Source of the DNA: Bacteroidales bacterium
GTDB lineage: Bacteria > Bacteroidota > Bacteroidia > Bacteroidales > WCHB1-69
Reading direction: 5' to 3'
Assembly: GCA_017527945.1 (NCBI GenBank)
Contig: JAFXPL010000094.1
Coordinates: 1-5,500, forward strand
Length of the DNA stretch: 5,500 nt
Made by a program: the position numbers and the translations under genes. The notes under the pieces were generated by a model, which made no database searches, was not told the origin of the DNA, and worked only from the letters and a program-made list of their open reading frames with translations. Numbering within the stretch: the stretch's first letter is position 1; each line of letters opens with the position of its first letter. Shown here in pieces: positions 1 through 4,367 of this stretch.

Positions 1-391
1 ACTTCTTGAGGTCTTCGTCGAACTGCTCTCGCGATCTCTTGAGGTCTTCGTCGAACTTGCGGTGTCGTTCCTCTGCTTTGGCATCGAGTTCCGCCTGCCT
101 TTGGTTGAACTCTTCGCGCGACTTCTTGAGGTCGGCCTCGAACTGCACGGCGTGGTTGAACATGAATTCGCGCAGTTTGCGCATGTCCTGCTCGTGCTCC
201 CGGTGGGCGCGGTCGTGCTCCTCGCGGGAAGTGTCCCAGTAAGTTTCGCGTTGGAGTTGCTTTTCTCCTTCTTCCCGGAGTTTCTTTTTCATCTCTCTGA
301 TTGTTTGTTCGTTTCTGATGATGCGTGCGGTGTTTTCGAGCACCATCTGTCGCAGCTGCGGCATTTCGGGTATGAGGATTTCGTTTCCCAT
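1..391 (-). CDS. Coiled-coil protein of unknown function, N-terminal 130 residues (gene continues past left edge)
   Basis: An open minus-strand frame starts with ATG at 391-389 and is still open at the window edge, so only the first 130 residues are seen. It begins MGNEILIPEMPQLRQMVLEN and then becomes almost entirely charged helix rich in Glu, Lys, Arg and Gln, with no signal peptide or membrane segment. From about residue 85 it shows repeated hendecad-like units: DLKKSREEF near 87-95, DLKRSREQF near 116-124, and DLKK again at 127-130, exactly 11 residues after the preceding copy. The start is supported by a promoter ending about 70 bp upstream. Long N-terminal coiled coils of this kind are known in front of PD-(D/E)XK-type nuclease domains (for example DUF3782-type proteins). 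Such a domain would lie outside the window, so this is only an inference. It lies on the same strand as the Rpn gene but has its own promoter and a 383-bp gap, so it is probably not co-transcribed. Confidence 0.75.
   Translation of the reverse strand, partial: MGNEILIPEMPQLRQMVLENTARIIRNEQTIREMKKKLREEGEKQLQRETYWDTSREEHDRAHREHEQDMRKLREFMFNHAVQFEADLKKSREEFNQRQAELDAKAEERHRKFDEDLKRSREQFDEDLKK
5..57. repeat. 20-bp direct repeat, two copies 33 bp apart, encoding coiled-coil hendecads
   Basis: The 20-mer CTTGAGGTCTTCGTCGAACT occurs at 5-24 and exactly again at 38-57, a 33-bp (11-codon) period. A diverged third copy lies at 125-144. The repeats are inside the coiled-coil gene and encode its DLK(K/R)SRE(Q/E)F units. 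Exact in-frame repeats allow copy-number change without a frameshift. Confidence 0.8.
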
Positions 392-461
392 AATTGGTGG
401 ATTATATTTTGTTGATGATATTTGATGAGCCTCGGTCCAACGTGTGGCGAGGTTCACGCGG

Positions 462-492
462 CAAAGATAAATAAATTTCATATAGTTGTCAA
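462..492 (-). promoter_or_regulatory. Bacteroidota-type promoter for the coiled-coil gene
   Basis: On the minus strand a -7 box TATCTTTG (469-462) matches TAnnTTTG, and a -33 TTG (492-490) lies 20 nt upstream. The expected transcription start is near 455, giving a leader of roughly 65 nt before the ATG at 391. The spacing fits the sigma-ABfr consensus known from Bacteroides. Confidence 0.65.
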
Positions 493-717
493 CAATATTG
501 AAATTTTTTTCTTGTATTGATTCTCAATGTGTTGAAAACTATGTTGTTAAAAATTAATAAATGATTGTCATACTGTTGTCTCGTTTTTCTCTGGTTTTCT
601 ATAGAATGTAGAATGAAGAATAGAGGGCACGGCGGGGTGCCGCGGCCTTTTTCAGTTCGCCCGACATGGGCATAATCCAACGGGTGGAAGTCCTGAGCGC
701 GGCCTTATAGCGGCAGG

Positions 718-755
718 CGCGCAGCCAAAAGCCGCGCAGCCCATGTCGCGCAGCC
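718..755. repeat. Three short direct repeats CGCGCAGCC just downstream of the Rpn gene
   Basis: Exact 9-mers lie at 718-726, 733-741 and 747-755, at 15- and 14-bp spacing, 20-57 bp past the Rpn stop codon. No role is evident. They could be a slippage-derived array or a protein-binding array. Confidence 0.5.
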
Positions 756-774
756 GGTCTCTGCCGGACACTGC

Positions 775-1860
775 TCAGCGCCTCTGAGAGGAAACGTCTT
801 GCATGAGCGCCAAAATCTCGCCCTCCGTCAACCCGGAGATTTTCGCCACTGTTGCCGGTTCCAGGCCTTCGGCGAGCATGTTGCGGGCGAGCTGGCGTTT
901 CTCTACCTCGCGGCCTTCCTCACGGCCTTCCTCACGACCCTGCTGTATCCCTTGTTGCATTCCCTGTTCTATTCCCATCTGTATCCCTATCTGTATTCCT
1001 TCCTCTTTCGCCTCCGCACGCTCGCATTCCACCATTTCGTGCACGCTGGGGTAGTCCATCAGGCTCTTGACGTAATCCTGTTTTTCCATATTCGTGAAAT
1101 TTGAGATTTGACATTCCTCGTAGAAACGCATCTGCATGGGTGTCAGGGCGTTAACATCCTCCTGCTGCATGTAGACCACGTTGGTGAACATGTAGAGGAT
1201 GAGGTTGCGCTCGTCGCTCATGTCGAGCGTCTCCAATTGCGCGGCAAATTTACTCAATTCAACGAAATAATAAACAATGTTTTTTGTAAAAATATCATTG
1301 TCGTCGTCTTTGTGGTAAACCCTTGAGAAGAAACGCTTCTTGCCTTTGAACTCTGGCATGTCGTAACTCATTATGTTAAAGGAATATATCTTCGGGACCC
1401 GCTCGTAGTATTTGTCCTTCTTGTCCATGTTCTGCACGGTGGCGAGGCTGGTGTAGACCCGCAGCCTGTCGGCGTAGTTCGCCTGCTTGCCGTTCTGCAT
1501 CTCCACGATGAAGTGCCTGCCGTCCTGGTTTTTGCAGTAGAGGTCGTAGCGGACGAACTTGTCCTCTTTCCGGACTCCGAGCATCTCCGTTGGCAGGTAG
1601 GTGATGTCGGTGATTGTTCCGGTGTCGTCGGAAATGAACACGTTCAGGAGGTGCATCAGGATGTCCTTGTTGCGCTCGGAGGCCAGCAGCCGCTTGAACC
1701 CGAAGTCGGACAGCGGGTCCATGATTTTCAGGTTGTGCTCCTTGATGTAGGCCTCGGTCTCGCTCAGGCTCGGGAGTCTTCTCTTGTTTCTTTGTTCCGT
1801 CACAGACGGTTTGAACTGTTTTGTCTTCTGCTTTTTTTGTCTCTTTGATTTTTTCGACAT
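775..1860 (-). CDS. Rpn family recombination-promoting nuclease / putative transposase (PD-(D/E)XK superfamily)
   Basis: A 361-residue protein that matches the Rpn/PDDEXK_2 family by motif. The first 28 residues are a Lys/Arg-rich tail (MSKKSKRQKKQK...). The family N-terminal signature DPLSDFGFKRLLASE follows at 48-62. The nuclease core has RYD at 104-106 and VEMQ at 119-122, giving a D...E-x-Q catalytic site (D106, E120, Q122), a variant usual in this family. After a helical middle region, residues 288-319 are eight Gly-x-x-x tetrapeptides, and a conserved tail (about 324-346) follows. Family members are DNA endonucleases reported to promote RecA-independent recombination; activity here is inferred. 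I chose the ATG at 1860 because the frame extends upstream to 1980 only through the promoter and a leader hairpin. That extension is Arg-rich and unlike the family. The coding frame is intact and no partner gene is adjacent. Confidence 0.88.
   Translation of the reverse strand: MSKKSKRQKKQKTKQFKPSVTEQRNKRRLPSLSETEAYIKEHNLKIMDPLSDFGFKRLLASERNKDILMHLLNVFISDDTGTITDITYLPTEMLGVRKEDKFVRYDLYCKNQDGRHFIVEMQNGKQANYADRLRVYTSLATVQNMDKKDKYYERVPKIYSFNIMSYDMPEFKGKKRFFSRVYHKDDDNDIFTKNIVYYFVELSKFAAQLETLDMSDERNLILYMFTNVVYMQQEDVNALTPMQMRFYEECQISNFTNMEKQDYVKSLMDYPSVHEMVECERAEAKEEGIQIGIQMGIEQGMQQGIQQGREEGREEGREVEKRQLARNMLAEGLEPATVAKISGLTEGEILALMQDVSSQRR
904..999 (-). repeat. Tandem 12-bp / Gly-x-x-x repeat array in the Rpn gene
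   Basis: Eight tandem 12-bp units encode GIQI, GIQM, GIEQ, GMQQ, GIQQ, GREE, GREE, GREV. The two GREE units are almost identical at DNA level. Such Gly-x-x-x stretches are typical of the C-terminal part of Rpn-like proteins and sit just before the conserved tail. A 12-bp unit changes length without breaking the frame. Confidence 0.8.
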
Positions 1861-1931
1861 TGTTTTCGGTTTTGATGAATAATATTTGTGAATTAAGGTC
1901 AGAAGGGGCTCCCTGTGGCGCCGCGCACGTC

Positions 1932-1953
1932 GAGACACACGACTGCGCGTCTC
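1932..1953 (-). repeat. REP-like hairpin preceded by GTAG in the Rpn leader
   Basis: On the minus strand, GAGACGCGC and CGTGTGTCTC-type arms form a 9-bp stem around the loop AGTC. Two of the nine pairs are G-T, so the fold is better as minus-strand RNA. The tetranucleotide GTAG overlaps the start of the stem, as in classical REP sequences recognised by Y1 (TnpA-REP) transposases. The hairpin lies in the predicted untranslated leader of the Rpn gene, so it could also act in the mRNA. Confidence 0.5.
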
Positions 1954-1977
1954 TACGGGAACCCGTTTTCCCGCCTG

Positions 1978-2009
1978 CAAATATACAACACGGAGATGCC
2001 CTTTGTCAA
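1978..2009 (-). promoter_or_regulatory. Bacteroidota-type promoter for the Rpn gene
   Basis: On the minus strand the -7 box TATATTTG (1985-1978) matches TAnnTTTG exactly, and TTGACA (2009-2004) provides the -33 TTG with a 21-nt spacer. Transcription would start near 1970, leaving a leader of about 110 nt before the ATG at 1860. The alternative TTG start at 1980 overlaps the -7 box itself, so it would not be in the transcript. Confidence 0.7.
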
Positions 2010-2344
2010 GGGTTTTGGAAAATTTTTATTTCCCTGTCTGTCAAATTGATGCGAAAAACGTCTTAACTAATCGAGGCGGAATAGTTAATTTTCGGGACGG
2101 GATTTCGCAGGAATTGAAGCTTGTCCCGTAAAAAGCAACTGACGGTTGCCGCAATTGTGCATGCGGAACCATCGCCTTTGTTGGGTGGTAATTGGCTGCG
2201 CCTGTTGTCGTGATAGCCCAATAAATTGTCGTTTTATGTAAGGTGAAGAGGGCGTCGGCGTCGTCCGTCCACTTTTGACGGTCACATGGTCAGCCAACAG
2301 CCCTCCGCAAGGCAACCGCACCGAAATCTTCCGCTGCGTGGTGC

Positions 2345-2360
2345 CAGTCCGTTAGGACTG
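2345..2360. repeat. REP-like hairpin 1, GTTA loop
   Basis: CAGTCCGTTAGGACTG is a perfect 6-bp stem with loop GTTA. GTAGC follows 9 nt after the stem (2370-2374), and GTGG precedes it closely. Confidence 0.6.
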
Positions 2361-2397
2361 TGGGGCTCGGTAGCGAATGAGGTTCGGCGGTCGATAC

Positions 2398-2415
2398 GCA
2401 CGCCGTCAGGTGTGC
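2398..2415. repeat. REP-like hairpin 2, GTCA loop
   Basis: GCACGCCGTCAGGTGTGC folds into a 7-bp stem (one G-T pair) with loop GTCA. GGCTACC follows closely. The loop and layout resemble the hairpins at 2345, 2612 and 2666. Confidence 0.55.
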
Positions 2416-2451
2416 GGGCTACCAGAAAGAAGAATGCAGGGTAGGGGGGGA

Positions 2452-2559
2452 TTATTTCCGTGTCAGGTCTTGGAGTTCCGCCTCCGTCAACCCGGAGATT
2501 TTCGCCACTGTTGCCGGTTCCAGGCCTTCGGCGAGCACGTTGCGGGCGAGGAAGCGTTT
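2452..2559 (-). pseudogene. Relic of the 3' end of a second Rpn-family nuclease gene
   Basis: The minus-strand frame from 2559 to the TAA at 2454-2452 encodes KRFLARNVLAEGLEPATVAK, then ISGLTE and a short divergent end. Across the conserved tail, 22 of 23 residues match the C-terminus of the intact Rpn gene at 775-1860. At DNA level 2481-2537 is identical to 822-878 (57 bp), and the match extends to 70 bp with one mismatch (2481-2550 against 822-891). No nuclease core, Gly-x-x-x array or start region precedes it. The open frame upstream to 2691 merely reads through hairpin repeats (translated as NPLTG and DPLTG). It is therefore an orphan gene tail, left by deletion, by recombination between Rpn copies, or by local copying. 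The different last residues (AELQDLTRK) suggest a distinct family member, not a recent partial duplication of the neighbour. Confidence 0.75.
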
Positions 2560-2611
2560 GGCGTTAATTTTAGGAATAGATAGCAATAGCCATTGCATCC
2601 CGCATCCAACC

Positions 2612-2627
2612 ATCCCCGTTAGGGGAT
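2612..2627. repeat. REP-like hairpin 3, GTTA loop
   Basis: ATCCCCGTTAGGGGAT is a perfect 6-bp stem with a GTTA loop. GTAGCAAACGG starts 8 nt downstream. The identical 16-mer recurs at 2666-2681. Confidence 0.65.
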
Positions 2628-2665
2628 CCATATCTGTAGCAAACGGATGCCGCGCGGGTTTCCAA

Positions 2666-2681
2666 ATCCCCGTTAGGGGAT
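2666..2681. repeat. REP-like hairpin 4, exact copy of hairpin 3
   Basis: This second exact copy of ATCCCCGTTAGGGGAT lies 54 bp after the first. The sequence between the copies is unique, and downstream similarity to copy 3 is weak (TAATATTC against CATATCTG). Confidence 0.65.
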
Positions 2682-2735
2682 TAATATTCAACGATTTGCA
2701 AACACATTGACGGATTTGTTGTGCAACCCCTCACG

Positions 2736-2759
2736 GGTAGGCTGCTCAAAAAACGGTTT
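2736..2759 (+). repeat. Left terminal inverted repeat of the insertion sequence
   Basis: It starts GGTAGGCTGCTCAAAA and continues AACGGTTT. It is the inverted match of 4344-4367, with 22 of 24 positions identical and the outer 16 perfect. Confidence 0.9.
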
Positions 2760-2868
2760 GTTTTTTTTGCCGTCCGTGGGTGGGACAAATATTTGGTGCA
2801 GAGTGTTTTTTAACATCTTTTGGTTTAAAAATTTTCATTAATTGTTTTCATTTTGTTTTGGCAATCAG

Positions 2869-2876
2869 TACCTTTG
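2869..2876 (+). promoter_or_regulatory. -7 box for transposase transcription
   Basis: TACCTTTG matches the Bacteroidota TAnnTTTG -7 element and ends 23 bp before the ATG at 2900. The -33 element is less clear: TTG triplets lie 13 and 24 nt upstream, neither at the ideal ~20 nt. A weak promoter would suit a transposase. Confidence 0.5.
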
Positions 2877-2899
2877 CGGCACATTAACAATTATTCATT

Positions 2900-3130
2900 A
2901 TGACCGACAAAGATACTGAAATCGCCCGTCTCCGCGAGAAGCTCCAGCAGAGCCAGAAGGAGAACAAGTCTCTGAAAGGCAAGCTCAACACCGCCAAAGC
3001 AAAGGCAGCAAAAGCCAGGGAGGAGGTGAAATCACTCAAAAAAAAACGTTGTTCGCCACCTCCAATACCGGAGGAGATTATCGAGGAGTTTCTGAACACG
3101 TTAGATGGCATCATTTCAAGGAATCCCTGA
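2900..3130 (+). CDS. Insertion sequence ORF1: coiled-coil N-terminal part of the transposase
   Basis: A 76-residue product starting at ATG 2900, right after an AT-rich Bacteroidota-type leader and downstream of the -7 box. Residues 1-49 (MTDKDTEIARLREKLQQSQK...) form a strongly charged coiled coil ending in LKKK, probably for multimerisation. Residues 50-76 (RCSPPPIPEEIIEEFLNTLD...) are a proline-rich, acidic tail encoded only when no frameshift occurs. The Lys codons at 3038-3046 are nine consecutive A residues. A -1 shift there would join residues 1-49 to the transposase frame, giving a 481-residue fusion. The short form could act as a regulator or inhibitor by mixed oligomers, as known for OrfA-type proteins of other insertion sequences; here that is inference. 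Confidence 0.75.
   Translation: MTDKDTEIARLREKLQQSQKENKSLKGKLNTAKAKAAKAREEVKSLKKKRCSPPPIPEEIIEEFLNTLDGIISRNP
3038..3074 (+). promoter_or_regulatory. Probable -1 frameshift site: A9 slippery run plus small downstream hairpin
   Basis: Nine A residues (3038-3046) are read AAA AAA AAA in ORF1, giving an A_AAA_AAA heptamer that allows both tRNAs to slip back by one. The next codon in the new frame is ACG (3046-3048), and the transposase frame is open from there to 4344. A 5-bp hairpin CCTCC/GGAGG (3059-3063 with 3070-3074) starts 12 nt past the run and could stimulate slippage, though it is weak. Transcriptional slippage on the A run is an equal alternative. Confidence 0.65.
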
Positions 3131-4344
3131 TCAGGTTTTCAGTCCTGCTCCGCACAAGGATTGATGTTGGCGGACGCTCGATCGTCGAAATCATGAACAC
3201 GTTCAACGAGGTTTACGATGATGTCCTTGGCAAAATCCCCTGCGCGAACACGATAGATAACTGGACCAGAAAGTGCGGCCTTGACACATACAACAAGAAC
3301 GCGGAGGAGCTTCGCGACCGGGAATACTGCGAAATCATGGACGAAAGCATGATGGTGGGCAGCAACAAGATTGTCCTGACGCTTGCCGCGTCGGCCGAGC
3401 ATCTTCAGCACCCACTCACCCACGGCGATGTCACGATAATCGGAATTGACACCGCCGAGAGTTTCAACGCGGAGGGAATCCGCCAAGCTGCGGTGAAATC
3501 AGCGGAGAGGGTGGGCCACGCCCCCGAGTATGTCATCACCGACAACGCCAAAGCTATGATAAAGGGCGTGTCCGACGCCGGCTACCGGCACCACGCGGAC
3601 ATCACTCACTCGCTCGGTGTGTTTCTGGAGCGCACGTACAGGGACGAGGAAGACTTTAAGGAATATTGCAAACAGATGAGCGAGGCCCAGTTCCAGCACA
3701 ACATGAAGCGGGTGGCTTACCTCATGCCCCCGAGACAGAGGACTGTCGCCAGGTTCATCAACCTGGACAACTGGGTTGGCTGGAGCCTCAGGGTTCTGAA
3801 AGTGTACCACCGCCTGGAAAGTGCTGAAAGGGCGGCACTGAGCTTCGTCCCGGCACACGCCTCCCTTTTGGACGAGCTTTCCGAGGTGATGCATAGCGTC
3901 CGCTTCATCGAGAGGGTGTGCAAGCATGAAGGCCTTTCGAAGTCCAGCGCGGACAAATGCGTCAGGTACCTGACGGCGACAATCCTACAGGGTAACGCGA
4001 GAATGCGCAGGCTTGGTTTTTTCATCATAAATTATCTTAAGAAAGAGGTGTCGTGGATGAGAGACGACGAGACGCACAACAACTCCTCGGACATCATAGA
4101 ATCCTCCTTCGGGGTGTTCAAAAGCCGCAAATCACCAAACAAGCTCTACGGAGTGACCTCCATGGTGCTGGTGATGCCCGTATTCGAAAAACTTTCAACG
4201 AAGGAGTCTGCAAAGGAGTATAACTTCAAGGAACATCTTGAAAATGTCAAGATGCACGACATCAAACTTTGGAAAAGGACGAATCTGCCAGAGAATCTTG
4301 TCTCCAAACGAATCAACACCCTATCACCAGCTGCTGGTTTTTAA
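3049..4344 (+). CDS. Insertion sequence ORF2: DDE transposase catalytic part (probably expressed as ORF1-ORF2 fusion)
   Basis: A 431-codon frame lying -1 to ORF1, with which it overlaps. The only nearby start is a TTG without a plausible initiation site, so expression by frameshift at 3038-3046 is preferred. Numbering from TTG, the likely catalytic triad is D98 (EIMDES), D165 (YVITDNAK) and E351 (SSDIIESSFG). D-to-D spacing is 67 residues, and a helical insertion of about 186 residues separates the second D from E. The insertion holds DITHSLG (184-190), PPRQR (227-231) and ARFINLDNW (234-242), motifs I recall from an unclassified transposase group of Bacteroidota and Cyanobacteria. IPCANTIDNWTRKCGL (63-78) resembles a helix-turn-helix DNA-binding segment. 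The frame has no internal stops or breaks, so the copy may be active. The TAA stop (4342-4344) overlaps the inner edge of the right terminal repeat by one base. Confidence 0.85.
   Translation: MFATSNTGGDYRGVSEHVRWHHFKESLIRFSVLLRTRIDVGGRSIVEIMNTFNEVYDDVLGKIPCANTIDNWTRKCGLDTYNKNAEELRDREYCEIMDESMMVGSNKIVLTLAASAEHLQHPLTHGDVTIIGIDTAESFNAEGIRQAAVKSAERVGHAPEYVITDNAKAMIKGVSDAGYRHHADITHSLGVFLERTYRDEEDFKEYCKQMSEAQFQHNMKRVAYLMPPRQRTVARFINLDNWVGWSLRVLKVYHRLESAERAALSFVPAHASLLDELSEVMHSVRFIERVCKHEGLSKSSADKCVRYLTATILQGNARMRRLGFFIINYLKKEVSWMRDDETHNNSSDIIESSFGVFKSRKSPNKLYGVTSMVLVMPVFEKLSTKESAKEYNFKEHLENVKMHDIKLWKRTNLPENLVSKRINTLSPAAGF
4326..4342 (+). terminator. Possible weak intrinsic terminator at the end of the transposase gene
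   Basis: ACCAG / CTGGT form a 5-bp stem with loop CTG, followed directly by TTTT, overlapping the last codons of the transposase. The stem is short. A second palindrome, GGTTTT-T-AAAACC (4336-4348), overlaps it. Confidence 0.3.
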
Positions 4345-4367
4345 AACCATATTTTGAGCAGCCTACC
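4344..4367 (-). repeat. Right terminal inverted repeat of the insertion sequence
   Basis: Read on the minus strand from 4367 it is GGTAGGCTGCTCAAAA then TATGGTTT, matching the left repeat at 22 of 24 positions. It includes the last base of the transposase stop codon, and its outer end abuts DUF4846 coding sequence. Confidence 0.9.

Larger units (their letters stand above)
392..774. other. Intergenic region between the coiled-coil gene and the Rpn gene
   Basis: No convincing gene is seen. The half next to the coiled-coil gene is AT-rich and holds its promoter. The half next to the Rpn stop is GC-rich and holds a small GGCAC/GTGCC hairpin (626-641) and three copies of CGCGCAGCC (718-726, 733-741, 747-755). 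A 63-codon open frame at 489-680 on the minus strand starts within the GC-rich half, runs through the AT-rich part and overlaps the promoter. It has no recognisable features and is not annotated. Confidence 0.6.
1986..2451. other. Intergenic region with REP-like hairpins, no intact gene
   Basis: Apart from the Rpn promoter -33 region at its left end, I see no intact gene. A 78-codon minus-strand frame at 2085-2321 has a low-complexity, Arg/Gln/Pro-rich translation without recognisable motifs and is treated as spurious. A 7-bp inverted repeat TTAACTA / TAGTTAA lies at 2063-2069 and 2082-2088. The right part carries two REP-like hairpins (2345-2360 and 2398-2415), described separately. Confidence 0.6.
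2736..4367 (+). mobile_element. Insertion sequence, 1,632 bp, DDE transposase with frameshifted two-ORF layout
   Basis: The element is bounded by terminal inverted repeats whose outer 16 bp, GGTAGGCTGCTCAAAA, are identical at both ends; 22 of 24 positions match overall. Inside are a promoter-like -7 box (2869-2876), a 76-codon coiled-coil ORF, and a 431-codon DDE transposase ORF in the -1 frame that ends inside the right repeat. The right end cuts a DUF4846 gene. No direct target duplication is visible: the left flank ends CCCCTCACG and the right flank begins TTATAGCG. The transposase motifs resemble a loosely classified transposase group that I recall from Bacteroidota and Cyanobacteria, not IS3, IS4 or IS66. 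I cannot name the IS family from sequence alone. Confidence 0.88.

Noticed and set aside
626..641. GGCAC/GTGCC hairpin as terminator of the Rpn transcript
   Set aside because: The stem is only 5 bp and no T run follows on the minus strand.
489..680. 63-codon minus-strand open frame
   Set aside because: It overlaps the promoter of the coiled-coil gene, changes from GC-rich to AT-rich partway, and has no recognisable motif or start context.
799..1848. Plus-strand and other-frame open frames over the Rpn gene
   Set aside because: They are shadows of the Rpn coding sequence, which alone carries the family motifs and a matching promoter.
1861..1980. N-terminal extension of the Rpn protein to a TTG at 1980
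   Set aside because: The putative start codon overlaps the -7 box, and the sequence encodes an Arg-rich stretch across a hairpin repeat.
2085..2321. 78-codon minus-strand open frame
   Set aside because: Its low-complexity Arg/Gln/Pro-rich translation has no family resemblance or promoter, in a region of relics and hairpins.
2612..2681. Two identical 16-bp palindromes 54 bp apart, considered as a mini CRISPR array
   Set aside because: There are only two copies, no further repeats and no cas genes. The GTTA-loop hairpin occurs with other stems nearby, which fits REP-like elements better.
3139..4028. Minus-strand open frames inside the transposase gene
   Set aside because: They are antisense shadows of the high-GC transposase frame, with no motifs of their own.
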